NCBI GenBank assembly: GCA_022572465.1
Contig: JACZVV010000005.1
Span: 1 to 59,724 of the forward strand
DNA length: 59,724 bases
Direction: 5' to 3'
Origin: Chloroflexota bacterium
GTDB lineage: Bacteria > Chloroflexota > Dehalococcoidia > SHYB01
The position numbers were made by a program, and so were the translations under genes. The notes beneath the pieces are model-generated. The model made no database searches and had not been told where the DNA came from. It was given only the letters and a program-made list of their open reading frames with translations. Of this stretch, positions 28,310-37,206 are shown one piece after another (within the stretch, counting starts at the first letter, position 1; every line of letters starts with the position of its first letter).

Positions 28310-28489
28310 TTCCCCTTTAGCTCGCGTCACAACCCCGCCGCCCGCTCGAACCGGCGAGAGTTCATCTGCCTCATCGGTGGGACACATGCCAGGGCCACTG
28401 AAAGCCTCCTCGTAACCGACCACCAACTCACGTTCAAGCTGTTCTCGCTCGACCTGTCATTCAATCTCGCGCCAACGGTCCAAAGTCAT
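28310..28489 (-). pseudogene. Broken small gene (in-frame UGA at codon 11)
   Basis: ATG 28489 has GGGAGG 7 bp upstream and encodes MTLDRWREIE, then TGA (28457-28459), then continues in the same frame as QVEREQLERELVVGYEEAF and about 35 further residues. The coiled, charged sequence resembles the C-terminal part of small antitoxin-like proteins, and a single CGA-to-TGA change would explain the stop. No SECIS-like hairpin follows, and the context is not that of a redox motif. I treat it as a decayed gene; the family is uncertain. Confidence 0.4.
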
Positions 28490-28994
28490 CGTGTGCCTCC
28501 CGCGCCGGTCGCGTCCCCGTTGGCCGAGACGTATGTGTGCACGAGCACTATAACCTTATGCCGATCGTGTGCCATGGTCAATCCCCATCGTGGGCGCGTT
28601 GTCCCAACTCAGCCGGGTTTTCCGATTTCGGCCGCCCCCTCCGACCCTAGCCGGGAGGACGCCTCGATGCCGTCCCGAGGATTCCGCCTGAGCGGAAGCA
28701 AGCCGAAGCGGGACGTGCCGGGGCGGCGGCCGCCGCCGACGGGCGGTCTTTGGCGCCTGTCTATCTCCGACTTCGTTCGATACGAGGCGCTCTCCCCATG
28801 ATCGAGAAGCAGTCACCCGTCGCTTGGGCCGTCTGACGATGGCGACATCGACACGGAAGTTGATCCAGTATTTTTCGTTTGAGACCTGAAATGGCCTGTG
28901 CCGCCGGCCTGGTTGCCGCGATGAGGACCGATAAAAGTCGCATGAGGTGTATAATGCCGTTTTTGCCAGCGGGCCAACTAAGGAGGTCATCGCC
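28490..28994. other. Intergenic region upstream of alcohol dehydrogenase
   Basis: I see no convincing gene in this ~500 bp. A TATAAT at 28950-28955, 40 bp before the dehydrogenase start, is a good -10 box with no clear -35. Open frames here have no coding character. Confidence 0.45.
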
Positions 28995-30080
28995 ATGAAT
29001 GGAGTTGCAGCAATCGCAGCCCGTCCTGGAGCGCCCTTCGAGCTCCGGGAGTACCCGATACCGGAGGTCGGTCCCGACGACCTCTTGGTCAAGGTGAGGA
29101 TGGCTACCATCTGCGGCTCTGACCTGCACGGATGGGACGGCAGCGCACCGGCCGTGGCTCCTGCCGGGAGTATCCCCGGTCACGAGATGTTTGGGGAGGT
29201 GTATGAGCTGGGTCGCAACGTGCGCGCCGACAGCCAGGGCCACCCTTTGAAGGCCGGCGACCGGGTCGCTTACTCCTACTTCCGGCCCTGCAACACGTGC
29301 GTCGCCTGCCTCCACAGCGATGCCGCCTGTCCGTACCGATACCGGGACAAGCAGCACTCTCCAGACGAGTACCCTCATTTCAACGGCGCCTTCGCGGAAT
29401 ACTATTACATTCGTCCGGGATATTGGGTCTTCCGCGTGCCCGATGACCTCCCGGACGAGCTGGTGTCCCCGGTGAACTGCGCCCTGTCAGAGGTGCTGTA
29501 CGGCCTCCACAGGGTGGGCATCACCCTTGGCGACACCGTGGTGATTCAAGGTGTGGGCGGCCTGGGCCTCTACGCGACGGCCGTCGCCAAGGAGATGGGG
29601 GCAGGCCAGGTGATCGTCCTGGACCGCATGAAGTCCCGCCTGCAGCTCGCCGAGGAGTTCGGAGCCGACAAGGCCCTGAACGTGGACGAGTCGTCGTCCA
29701 AAGAGCGGGTGGCCCGCGTCCGCGAATGGACTGCAAAACATGGCGCGGACGTGGTGGCCGAGCTGAGTGGCTCGCCGGCAGTGATCCAGGAAGGGCTCGA
29801 CATGCTGCGCCCCGGTGGGCGGTACCTCTGGGTGGGAAACATCACCCCGGCTCCGGCCGAGATCATTCCGCCCACGGTGGTGCGCTCCAGCCGGACCATT
29901 GTGGGGGTGGTGGTTTACGAAAAGTGGGTCATTCCCCGGGCGCTGCAGTTCCTGGCGCGCACCCAACACCGGACTCCCTATCACAAGATCGTATCCCACA
30001 AGTTCCCGCTGGCGGAGATCAACGACGCCTTTCCGGTCGCGGCCAAGCGGGAGTGCATTCGAGTGGCCCTGACCATGTAG
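28995..30080 (+). CDS. Zinc-dependent alcohol dehydrogenase (MDR superfamily)
   Basis: This 361-residue medium-chain dehydrogenase starts at ATG 28995 with AAGGAGGT upstream. Catalytic zinc ligands are in ATICGSDLHGW (Cys) and IPGHEMFGEV (His-Glu). The structural zinc loop is present as CNTCVACLHSDAAC. The Rossmann motif is GVGGLGLYA and the acid-ended strand is VIVLDRMKSR; the Asp suggests NAD(H). Length is normal. The family oxidises alcohols or polyols; the substrate cannot be assigned. The gene stands alone, and the mobile cassette lies ~90 bp downstream. Confidence 0.93.
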   Translation: MNGVAAIAARPGAPFELREYPIPEVGPDDLLVKVRMATICGSDLHGWDGSAPAVAPAGSIPGHEMFGEVYELGRNVRADSQGHPLKAGDRVAYSYFRPCNTCVACLHSDAACPYRYRDKQHSPDEYPHFNGAFAEYYYIRPGYWVFRVPDDLPDELVSPVNCALSEVLYGLHRVGITLGDTVVIQGVGGLGLYATAVAKEMGAGQVIVLDRMKSRLQLAEEFGADKALNVDESSSKERVARVREWTAKHGADVVAELSGSPAVIQEGLDMLRPGGRYLWVGNITPAPAEIIPPTVVRSSRTIVGVVVYEKWVIPRALQFLARTQHRTPYHKIVSHKFPLAEINDAFPVAAKRECIRVALTM

Positions 30081-30164
30081 CAACAGCGTCCCTGATCGCA
30101 GACGGCACGCACGATAAAGGGGATCCGCCATCGAACGCACGCTCGGGGAGAGCGGATGCGATGT

Positions 30165-30504
30165 CGATGCTGGGTAGTGTCCTAATTTTGGAGAAGGTCA
30201 CGAATCCACCACCTACAATCCAGGTCTTTGACCTCCATGGAAAAGGGGACTAGGTATGGCTCGCTTTGCAGTTGGCGATAAGGTACGGGTACCTAATGAC
30301 ACTGAGGGACAGCTCGCCGAACTTATAGATGCAGTCGGCATCGTGACGTCAGTAGATGATTTCTTGGAGCACGGTACAGTCGGCGGTAGCCGGCAAAGCG
30401 AACAAGAGTACACGGTGTATTTCGACGGCATCGGGTTTCGGAGCGGGCTATGGGAGAGTTGGCTTCTCCCCATTGGGTCAAATTAGGACACTATCCGATG
30501 CTGG
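30165..30504. mobile_element. 322-bp cassette with inverted repeats and 9-bp target duplication
   Basis: The element spans 30174-30495. Its left end reads GTAGTGTCCTAATTTTGG and its right end, reversed, reads GATAGTGTCCTAATTTG; 14 bases (TAGTGTCCTAATTT) match exactly. Immediately outside both ends is the 9-bp direct repeat CGATGCTGG (30165-30173 and 30496-30504), the expected target-site duplication. No transposase fits inside; the only gene is a 76-residue protein whose stop codon lies in the right repeat. GC content is clearly lower than the flanks. It looks like a MITE-type passenger element mobilised in trans by an unseen transposase. Confidence 0.75.
30256..30486 (+). CDS. Small SH3-like protein carried by the mobile cassette
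   Basis: This 76-residue protein starts at ATG 30256 and has AAAAGGGGA upstream. It looks like an all-beta SH3-like barrel: FAVGDKVRVPND, then VGIVTSVDDF, YTVYFDGIGF and the closing WESWLLPIG. Similar patterns are found in the barrel of nitrile hydratase beta subunits and related small proteins, but I cannot name the family. A TACAAT at 30214-30219 could be a -10 box inside the element. The stop TAG overlaps the right inverted repeat, so the gene is an integral part of the element and not a bystander. Confidence 0.7.
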   Translation: MARFAVGDKVRVPNDTEGQLAELIDAVGIVTSVDDFLEHGTVGGSRQSEQEYTVYFDGIGFRSGLWESWLLPIGSN

Positions 30505-30568
30505 CGAAAGTTGACGCCGCGAAACTTGGGCGGGGAGCGCGCCAGCATCCGTTGGAAAGGAGAGAGAG

Positions 30569-31444
30569 ATGACGCAAGGGAAGAAGGTCGCCATCGTGAC
30601 GGGGGCCAGCAGGGGCATCGGAAAGGCTATCTCCATCGAGCTGGCTCGACATGGGTACGCCGTCGTCGTCACCGCCCGGTCGACCACCCACAAGGAGGTG
30701 ACGCCGTGGCCCGGCACCATCCATGAAACAGCGGAGGAGGTGAAGAAGGCCGGCGGCTCTGCGCTGCCGGTACGGCTGGACCTGAGCAGCATGGAAGACG
30801 TCCGGAACGTCGTAGACGTCACCGTGAAGGAGTTCGGGCGCATCGATGTCGTGGTGAACAACGCGCGCTACGTCGGCGAGGGTTATGTGGCGATGTTCGT
30901 GGACACGAGTTGGGAGGCGCTCGATCAGATGATCAGCACCAACCTCCGTGCCGCGCTGCTGCTCCACAAGCTTTGCCTGCCGCCGATGATCGACCAGGGC
31001 GGCGGTGTCTTCATCAACCTCACCACCACCGAGGCGACCCGCGAGAGCCCGCACATGCCTGGCAAGGGAGGGACCGGCCTGGGTTACCCGGTCACCAAGG
31101 TGGCGGCGCACCGAATCGCTCAGACGCTGGCGAAGGAGGTGCGGCAATACGGCGTCTCGGTGGTCAACCTGGACCCGGGCCATACGCTCACGGAGCGGCA
31201 CGTGGCCCCCGAGGGCGGGGCTGCCGTTCAAAACGCCGGAGTCGACCGGTCCGACACCCACACGGTTTGGGTCCCCGCGCGGGCTGCCGCGTATATAGCG
31301 ACGTGCCGCAACCCGTTGGCCTTCACCGGCAAAACCGTGGTCGCCAGGCAGCTGGTCGAAGAGATGGGCCTCATGACTTCGGAGGAGCTGGCCACCCCGT
31401 GGAAAGGGGCCGAGACCACCAGCCACCTGCTGGAGACTCGTTAG
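30569..31444 (+). CDS. Short-chain dehydrogenase/reductase (SDR), paralogue
   Basis: This 291-residue SDR starts at ATG 30569 after AAAGGAGAGAG. It has the cofactor motif TGASRGIG, VVVNNARYV in place of NNAG, a Thr-rich segment LTTTEAT at the catalytic Ser position (so Thr may substitute) and YPVTKVAA with Tyr and Lys. It shares the insert WPGTIHETAEEVKKAG with the SDR at 22519. An upstream insertion of the mobile cassette ends 64 bp before its ribosome-binding region and may have replaced its native promoter. Confidence 0.9.
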   Translation: MTQGKKVAIVTGASRGIGKAISIELARHGYAVVVTARSTTHKEVTPWPGTIHETAEEVKKAGGSALPVRLDLSSMEDVRNVVDVTVKEFGRIDVVVNNARYVGEGYVAMFVDTSWEALDQMISTNLRAALLLHKLCLPPMIDQGGGVFINLTTTEATRESPHMPGKGGTGLGYPVTKVAAHRIAQTLAKEVRQYGVSVVNLDPGHTLTERHVAPEGGAAVQNAGVDRSDTHTVWVPARAAAYIATCRNPLAFTGKTVVARQLVEEMGLMTSEELATPWKGAETTSHLLETR

Positions 31445-31696
31445 GGGGGATCAAGCGAAACACCTGCCTTTCGAAGGCCGGCCCCGAGGTTGCCCCGACG
31501 TACCGGGGTATCGGGGGCAGCCCGCAACCGCGTGTGTCGAAACCCATCCTTGCTCCGGACGGCTGCTCCACCTAAGCTATGCCCATGCCCACCCCCCTGA
31601 TTTGACCCTGCCTGGCCGGGGCTGAGACGAGCTGATGACACCGATGTCCGCCCGGAAGAGAAAAGCACGACGTGAGTCCTGAAAGGAGCCACTCCG

Positions 31697-32584
31697 ATGA
31701 TCGACGTTGACAAGCTGCCCGAGGTGCTCCGCTTGGAGCGCCTTGCCGACAACCGCTACCAGGCCAATCACGAACCCAAACGCAGCGAAGAGAGCGAGAC
31801 TGGGCGTGACGTCGTGTTCGGCGGCCAGCTCCTGGCTCAAATGATCATGGCTTCGGCCATGGCCGGCGGCGGGGACAAGGAGGTCAAGTCGATCCACGCC
31901 ATCTTCGCGCGGCCGGGGACCTATGCCGAGCCCATGGTGTATGAAGTCGACTCGATACATAGCGGGCGCTCCTTTGCGAGCGACACCGTGACCGCGTGGC
32001 AGGAACGCCGGTTAGTATCCCGAGGGCTTCTGCTGCTGAACATAGACGAGCCCGACCTGATCCGCCACAAAACAGTGGAGATGCCTGACGTTCCCGGGCC
32101 GGAGGACCCGGCCGGCCGTGCGGACCCCCGCGTGTTTCCTGGAGCGGAGGGCATCATCTGCCACGGCGTCAACACCGCGAGCGAAGAGCAGCCAACCGGT
32201 CCGCCTGAGCTCTTCGTGTGGACCCGGTTCTCCGAGACCTTCGACTCACCGGTCGTGAATCAAGCCATACTGTCTTGGGCGACCGATGGCTTCATGATTG
32301 GCACGTCGATGCTGCCCCACGCCGGCGTCAGCGAGGGCATGGCCCACCGGATGTTCTCCACCGGCCCGGTCAGCCACACGGTGAACTTCCACGAGCGTTT
32401 CGCCGCCTCGGAATGGCTCCTGATGGCCGGCGAGAGTATCTGGGCCGGCCGCGGGCGCGCCTATGGCCGGTGCAATATCTTCGCCCAGGATGGCAGGCTC
32501 GTGGCCACCTACACCCAGGACTGCATGATACGCGGCTTTCCCGATGGCAAGGAGCGCACCTCGGCCGACAAAAGGGTCATGTAA
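31697..32584 (+). CDS. Acyl-CoA thioesterase II-like (TesB, double hotdog)
   Basis: This 295-residue protein has two tandem hotdog domains. The first contains VVFGGQLLAQMIMASA, the classic TesB signature. The second contains ILSWATDGFMIGTSM (the Asp of the Asp-Thr-Gln triad), SHTVNFHERFAASEWLL and the final ATYTQDCMIRG (Gln). TesB-type enzymes hydrolyse acyl-CoA to free acid and CoA in the cytoplasm. The start at ATG 31697 is preceded by AAAGGAG. It could release end products of the CoA-dependent pathways encoded around it. Its 3' end overlaps a relic on the other strand by a few bases. Confidence 0.92.
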   Translation: MIDVDKLPEVLRLERLADNRYQANHEPKRSEESETGRDVVFGGQLLAQMIMASAMAGGGDKEVKSIHAIFARPGTYAEPMVYEVDSIHSGRSFASDTVTAWQERRLVSRGLLLLNIDEPDLIRHKTVEMPDVPGPEDPAGRADPRVFPGAEGIICHGVNTASEEQPTGPPELFVWTRFSETFDSPVVNQAILSWATDGFMIGTSMLPHAGVSEGMAHRMFSTGPVSHTVNFHERFAASEWLLMAGESIWAGRGRAYGRCNIFAQDGRLVATYTQDCMIRGFPDGKERTSADKRVM

Positions 32585-32733
32585 GCGCGCATTGCCCGCA
32601 GGCCGATTGGAAGCTCTCCTCGTAGTGCTTGGCCAGGTCGCCGCCGCCCACTTCCCTGATGCAGTCGATCAGGATGGGGGTGATCGAGGCGTGCGCGGAC
32701 CTGCGCCGGCTTGGATCTCCGATTTCCCGCCAT
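32577..32733 (-). pseudogene. Remnant of the N-terminus of a long-type amidohydrolase
   Basis: From ATG 32733 the frame encodes MAGNRRSKPAQVRARLDHP, matching the RSAEIRARLKHP start of the neighbouring gene at 34300. The following metal motif (VIDADGH in the intact copy) is missing. In the next frame the similarity resumes as TPILIDCIREVGGGDLAKHY, comparable to PPLEDYVKAAGGSDY. A short tail then reaches TGA at 32577-32579. So only ~50 codons survive, with a deletion and frameshift. It lies directly downstream of the two intact long-type paralogues. Confidence 0.6.
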
Positions 32734-32803
32734 GGTCTCTTCTCGTACCCGGGCCTCGCCCAGACCCGCTGGTAGCGGCATGAGGACTCACGTCGGTTTC
32801 CGG

Positions 32804-34300
32804 CTACTCCAGGGCTGACGGGTGTTCGCTGATGAGCCTCTCAACGCTCGCCTCCACCACGGTCCCCTTGAAGAAGTCTGGGTTTACCCCGGCGAAGAAC
32901 CTCACGGGATTGGCCAACGTGAAATCACGAAAGTCCTCCGGCGTCATGTTGCCCTCCTCCACCAGCTCGTACGCCTCCTCAAGCACCTTGGTCATGTCCG
33001 GCACGTCCCAGTGGCCGATGTCGGAGCTGAACATGGCGTTGATTCGGGCGCCCATGGGCCAGAGCTTGGGGTTGAAGGCGATGGCGTTGGTGGGGTCGTC
33101 GGCCTCACACCCAAAGAAGAAGCGGGGGATGAAGAGGTCGCGGATGTCCTCCGGACGACGGATCTCGCAGCGGGCGAAGTCGTCCAGGAAGGCCGTGTCG
33201 GCGAAGTGCTCGGGCTCCAGGTTCTGGCCGCCGGTGAGAACCCGGTCCATGCGGCCTTCCACCATCTTGCCGCCGTAGCGCTGGTGCAGGTCGAGGAAGA
33301 GCTCGCGGTCCAGGTTGTTGGGGTTGTAGTTCTCAAGATCGCGGGCGTTCCGCTTCTGCCAGTGACCAACGAGGTCGGCGTACAGCCGGCATCCGGTCGC
33401 GGCGCCGCCTTCCAGGAAGGCGAACCGCAGCGTTGGGAAGCGCCGCGTCACCCCGCCCATGAAGAGGGCTTTGGCCATGGCCTCCCCCGCCGAGGCGAAG
33501 TGGCCGATGTGGTTGTACATGTAATTCGTCGCCGAGTTGCGCGTGGTGAAGCCCATGCCCTGCCCGTGTGTCATGACGGGCACTTTGAGCTCGGCGCACT
33601 TGGCCCAGAAGGGGTCGTAGTCGTAGTCGCTATCGATGCCAAAGGTGTCCAGCCAGCACCCGAGGGTGGAGAAGCCGACCTTGAGCTTGTAGAGATCGGG
33701 GAATTCGCGCATCACCGATGGGATGGGGCGGAGCACAGCGGAAATAGCGATGGTCTTGAGACCCAGGTGCTTGACCGCGTGCTCCAGCTCCTCGATGGCG
33801 ATGCTGGGCGTGTGCATGGGCACGGTAGCGACGGGCGTCATGCGGTCGGCGAACTCGCGACAGATTTCGGCGCGGTAGGTGTTGACGGCGCGGGCACGGA
33901 CCTGAGCAGCTTCAGCATCGAAGGGATTCATCGAGCCTTTACGGCGGACGTCGACACCCAGGGTAGTGCCGAATAAGACGGTATAGTCCAGGCCAAACTC
34001 GTCCATCCGCTCGTACAGCAGCTTCGGCAGGGCAGCGGTGGCACGGTCCAGGGTGTTCTTGGCCGGGACACCCCACCATGGCGGGCGAGGAGCTCGCACA
34101 TCCTTGCGCGCCTCGTCGGCTTCGGGCTGGCCTCGCCCAAAGGACGGCGTGAGGCGGACCTCATAGTCAGAGCCGCCGGCAGCCTTCACGTAGTCCTCGA
34201 GAGGCGGCATGAACTCCACCGTATGGCCGTCGGCATCGATCACCGGATGCTTGAGCCGGGCGCGGATTTCCGCAGAACGGGTCTTGTTCGTCACGACCAT
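32804..34300 (-). CDS. Amidohydrolase-2 family protein, long type
   Basis: This 498-residue amidohydrolase of a longer subgroup has a ~20-residue N-terminal extension (RSAEIRARLKHP) before the metal motif VIDADGHTVEF. Further landmarks are PVMTHGQGMGF with a candidate ligand His, NHIGHFASAGEAMAKALFMG, RFPTLRFAFLEGGAA and the C-terminal Asp motif MFSSDIGHWDVPDM. Similar extended proteins are annotated as metal-dependent hydrolases without known substrates. The start is ATG 34300 with AGGAGGT upstream. It lies 36 bp behind a close paralogue on the minus strand, so the pair is probably co-transcribed. Confidence 0.88.
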   Translation of the reverse strand: MVVTNKTRSAEIRARLKHPVIDADGHTVEFMPPLEDYVKAAGGSDYEVRLTPSFGRGQPEADEARKDVRAPRPPWWGVPAKNTLDRATAALPKLLYERMDEFGLDYTVLFGTTLGVDVRRKGSMNPFDAEAAQVRARAVNTYRAEICREFADRMTPVATVPMHTPSIAIEELEHAVKHLGLKTIAISAVLRPIPSVMREFPDLYKLKVGFSTLGCWLDTFGIDSDYDYDPFWAKCAELKVPVMTHGQGMGFTTRNSATNYMYNHIGHFASAGEAMAKALFMGGVTRRFPTLRFAFLEGGAATGCRLYADLVGHWQKRNARDLENYNPNNLDRELFLDLHQRYGGKMVEGRMDRVLTGGQNLEPEHFADTAFLDDFARCEIRRPEDIRDLFIPRFFFGCEADDPTNAIAFNPKLWPMGARINAMFSSDIGHWDVPDMTKVLEEAYELVEEGNMTPEDFRDFTLANPVRFFAGVNPDFFKGTVVEASVERLISEHPSALE

Positions 34301-34336
34301 GATTCGATTACCTCCTGTCCACCTGGGACGAGACCG

Positions 34337-35815
34337 CTATTCCAGGGCTGACGGGGTTTCGCTGATGAGCCTCTGAACGTCCGCTTCCGCTGCTGTGCCC
34401 TTGAAGAAGTCCGGGTTCATGCCCGCGTGCAGCCTCACCGGGTTCAGGAACGCGAACTCTTTGAACTCCTCGTCCGAGATCAGCCCCTTTTCCACCAACT
34501 CGTACGCCTCTTCTACCACCTTGGTCATATCGGGGACGTCCCAGTGCCCGATGTCGGAGCTCAACATGGGCCGCAGGCGCGCGCCGAAGGGGTTCACGCC
34601 TCCGTTGAAGGCCCATACGTTCATGGGGTCGTCCGCCTCGCAGCCAAAGTAGAAGTGAGGAACGAAGAGATCGCGGATGTCCTCGGCCTTCTCGATACGG
34701 CAGGCGGCGAAGTCGTTGGGATTGTCGGGGGCGCGTTCCGGCCGGAAGGATGCGCGCAGATCCTCCAGGCTTCCCACGACCTTTTCGTCGCGATATTGCT
34801 CGATGAGACGCGACATGAGCTCGATGTCGAGGTTGGCGGGGTCGAGGTTCGCGATGGCCTTGCCGTTACGCTTGTCCCAGCGGGCGGCGAGGTCCGCGTA
34901 CAGGTTGCACCCCCAGCCCACCCCCGTCTCCATGAACCCAAACCGCAGGGTCGGGAAGCGGCGGGTGACGCCGCCGAAGAACAGCGCCTTGCACAGGCCT
35001 TCCGCCGCCCAGGCGAAGTGCCCGATGTGGTTGTACATGTAGGTGGAGATGGAACGGCGGCTGCCGAAGCCCATGCCGACCGAGTGTGTCGTGGGGGCGA
35101 CTCCGAGCTCGACGCACTTGGCCCAGAAGGGATCGTAGTCGTAGGCGCTATCGAGACCGTAGAAGTCGAGCCAGAAGTTCTCCTCGCCAAATGGAGCGGC
35201 CTCACGCTCGTATCTCGGGACCGGGCGTACTACGAAGGCGGCGATGCAGATGACCTTGTAGCCCAGCTCCTTGACCGCGAACTCCGTCTCCTCGATGGCC
35301 TCCTGTGGGGTGTGCATCGGGATTGCGGCCGAGGGGATGATACGGTCGGTAAACCCGCGGAAGCGGTCCATCTGCCACATGTTGAAGGCGCGGCAGCCGA
35401 CCCTGCGAAGCTCGTCGTCGTGGTGGTGCGATTGGATGAAGCCCTGGTAGAGGACGGTCACGTCCAGTCCCAGCTCATCCATGCGCTCGTGCAACAGCCG
35501 GGGCAGGGCGGAGGTGGCCCGATCGTAGGTATTCTTGGTCGGGAACGGCCACCAGGCGGGGTGCCTTATCCGTTGACGCCGGCGCTCATCCCCGGACATC
35601 TGCCACCATGGGCTTCCCCCCTGAAGTTGGGAGTTGGAGCGCTTGGCCTCGCGGTCGAACCGCTCCGGTGCGTCGCTCCCGCCTACCTGGCGGATGTAGT
35701 CCCGCAGCGAGTCTCCGACGCCGATCCAGTTCATGTGGCCGTCGATGTCGATGATCGGATAGCCCAGACGGGCGCGAATCTCGGCCGACTTGGACTTTGG
35801 CGCTACGACCATCAT
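34337..35815 (-). CDS. Amidohydrolase-2 family protein, long type
   Basis: This 492-residue paralogue of the following gene has SAEIRARLGYPIIDIDGHMNW at the N-terminus, APTTHSVGMGFGSRR with a candidate ligand His, NHIGHFAWAAEG and LSSDIGHWDVPDM with the catalytic Asp. The conserved repeat of motifs between the two proteins points to a local gene duplication. The start is ATG 35815 (MM doublet), set by GAGGAGG just upstream; upstream in-frame sequence to 35989 has no similarity. Substrate unknown. The two may form a heteromeric enzyme or act on related substrates; this is inference. Confidence 0.88.
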   Translation of the reverse strand: MMVVAPKSKSAEIRARLGYPIIDIDGHMNWIGVGDSLRDYIRQVGGSDAPERFDREAKRSNSQLQGGSPWWQMSGDERRRQRIRHPAWWPFPTKNTYDRATSALPRLLHERMDELGLDVTVLYQGFIQSHHHDDELRRVGCRAFNMWQMDRFRGFTDRIIPSAAIPMHTPQEAIEETEFAVKELGYKVICIAAFVVRPVPRYEREAAPFGEENFWLDFYGLDSAYDYDPFWAKCVELGVAPTTHSVGMGFGSRRSISTYMYNHIGHFAWAAEGLCKALFFGGVTRRFPTLRFGFMETGVGWGCNLYADLAARWDKRNGKAIANLDPANLDIELMSRLIEQYRDEKVVGSLEDLRASFRPERAPDNPNDFAACRIEKAEDIRDLFVPHFYFGCEADDPMNVWAFNGGVNPFGARLRPMLSSDIGHWDVPDMTKVVEEAYELVEKGLISDEEFKEFAFLNPVRLHAGMNPDFFKGTAAEADVQRLISETPSALE

Positions 35816-36084
35816 TTCCTCCTCGGCCTGCTGACGCAGGCCCCTCGTGCTACGTGAGATTATACAGACGCGGGCAATCGTCTCATGAAACCCTGAACTT
35901 ACCCCGAAAATGCTCCGTCGGCTGGTCATGAAGCAGGCGATGAAGGCCCGGGGCATGTAGCTCCGCCAATGTCGCTCGCAGCGCACCACTAGCCTCCGCC
36001 AGCTAGCTATCCACGCATGGGGTCGGTCCGCGATTCACTGCGTTGCGCTGGGGATGACCTGCACAAAACCCAGGTGATTGAGTG

Positions 36085-37206
36085 CTAGCCGCGAGGGTCC
36101 AACGGCAGGTCGTACAGATCGATGCAGTTGCCGCGGCCGATCTTCACCTGGTGCTCGACCGGCACGTCGACGAAGTGCTTGCCCAACACGTCTGCCGAGT
36201 AGGGCCAGGTGCTGTCGAGGTGCGGAAAGTCGGAGCCCCACATGAGGTTGTCGAGTCCGATGTATTGGCGGGCCCGGACGGCCGTCAGATCGCGCATCAA
36301 CGAGCAGCGCACGTGCTCCCGGAACTGCTGGCTGGGCAGACGGCCAGAGGTGATGCCGTTCGCCTGTTTGGCCCAGAATCGATCGCGCTCGTAGCGATAG
36401 TCCATCCGCTCGATCATGATGGCGGCCCAGCCAGCCTCGTTCTCGACCGTGGCCACTCTCAGGCGCGGGTGCCGGTCGAATACGCCGGTGAAAATCATCA
36501 AGGCGACGGAGTACATGACCGGCGTGAAGCCAAGAGAGAGGTCCACGAGGATGTTGTTGGTGAAGTTGAACGACGATTTGTCGGCGGCGAGGTGCAGGCT
36601 GATGGGCAATTCCAGGTCCTGCGCTTGAGACCAGAGCGAATCGTACTTTGGGTCGCTGTAGCTGCCGGACGAACCCGCGGTTTGGCTGATCAACGCCGCG
36701 CGCAGGCCCATGCGCTTCGCCCGGCCCATCTCGTCGATGGCCCAGTCAAGGGAGTCGTTGGCGATCATCGCGACGCCAAAGAGCCGACCGGGGAGGGCTG
36801 AGCAGAACTCGGCCATCCAGTCGTTGTAGGCTCGGAAACAGGCGCGCTGGAACCCCAGGTCCTCCAGGTGGTACATGAAAAGCCCAAAGGTGGGGTACAG
36901 GACCTCCGCCTCTACGGAGTCACGCACCATGTCGGCAAGGCGAGCTCGAGGGTCCCACGCGCCCCGATAGATATTCTCCCAGCGTTCCTGATGTTTGAGC
37001 TCCTCGGCTTTCGTCAGCGCCGCTGAAGTGAAGCCGATTCCCGCACGCGGGACCGGCAATCCCTCGCAGACGAAGTAGTCGGACTTGACGCCGCTGACGA
37101 TGGTCGGCGCCTTGTGCCGGTACTTGGCGTCGATGCGTTCAGCCCATAGATCTGGCGGCTCGACGATGTGGGAGTCGGACGAGACCAGCTTGAACGGTAT
37201 GGTCAT
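36085..37206 (-). CDS. Amidohydrolase-2 family metal-dependent hydrolase
   Basis: This is a 373-residue short-type amidohydrolase. The N-terminus has LVSSDSHIVEPPDLW, the middle has LPISLHLAADKSSF with a candidate ligand His, and MWGSDFPHLDSTWP carries the catalytic Asp and next His. It is most similar in this window to the gene at 56836 (shared EPPDLW, AYNDW-type and SDxPH motifs). The start at ATG 37206 follows GAGAGGTGA; the longer frame to 37494 has no similarity. It lies 136 bp downstream of a thiolase/DUF35 pair on the same strand. Confidence 0.9.
   Translation of the reverse strand: MTIPFKLVSSDSHIVEPPDLWAERIDAKYRHKAPTIVSGVKSDYFVCEGLPVPRAGIGFTSAALTKAEELKHQERWENIYRGAWDPRARLADMVRDSVEAEVLYPTFGLFMYHLEDLGFQRACFRAYNDWMAEFCSALPGRLFGVAMIANDSLDWAIDEMGRAKRMGLRAALISQTAGSSGSYSDPKYDSLWSQAQDLELPISLHLAADKSSFNFTNNILVDLSLGFTPVMYSVALMIFTGVFDRHPRLRVATVENEAGWAAIMIERMDYRYERDRFWAKQANGITSGRLPSQQFREHVRCSLMRDLTAVRARQYIGLDNLMWGSDFPHLDSTWPYSADVLGKHFVDVPVEHQVKIGRGNCIDLYDLPLDPRG

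Noticed and set aside
28457-28459. In-frame TGA read as a second selenocysteine
   Set aside because: No redox motif surrounds it and no GG-headed hairpin follows at the right distance.
34427-35857. 476-residue plus-strand frame opposite the long-type amidohydrolase
   Set aside because: It is a His/Val/Arg-rich shadow of a minus-strand gene with clear metal motifs.
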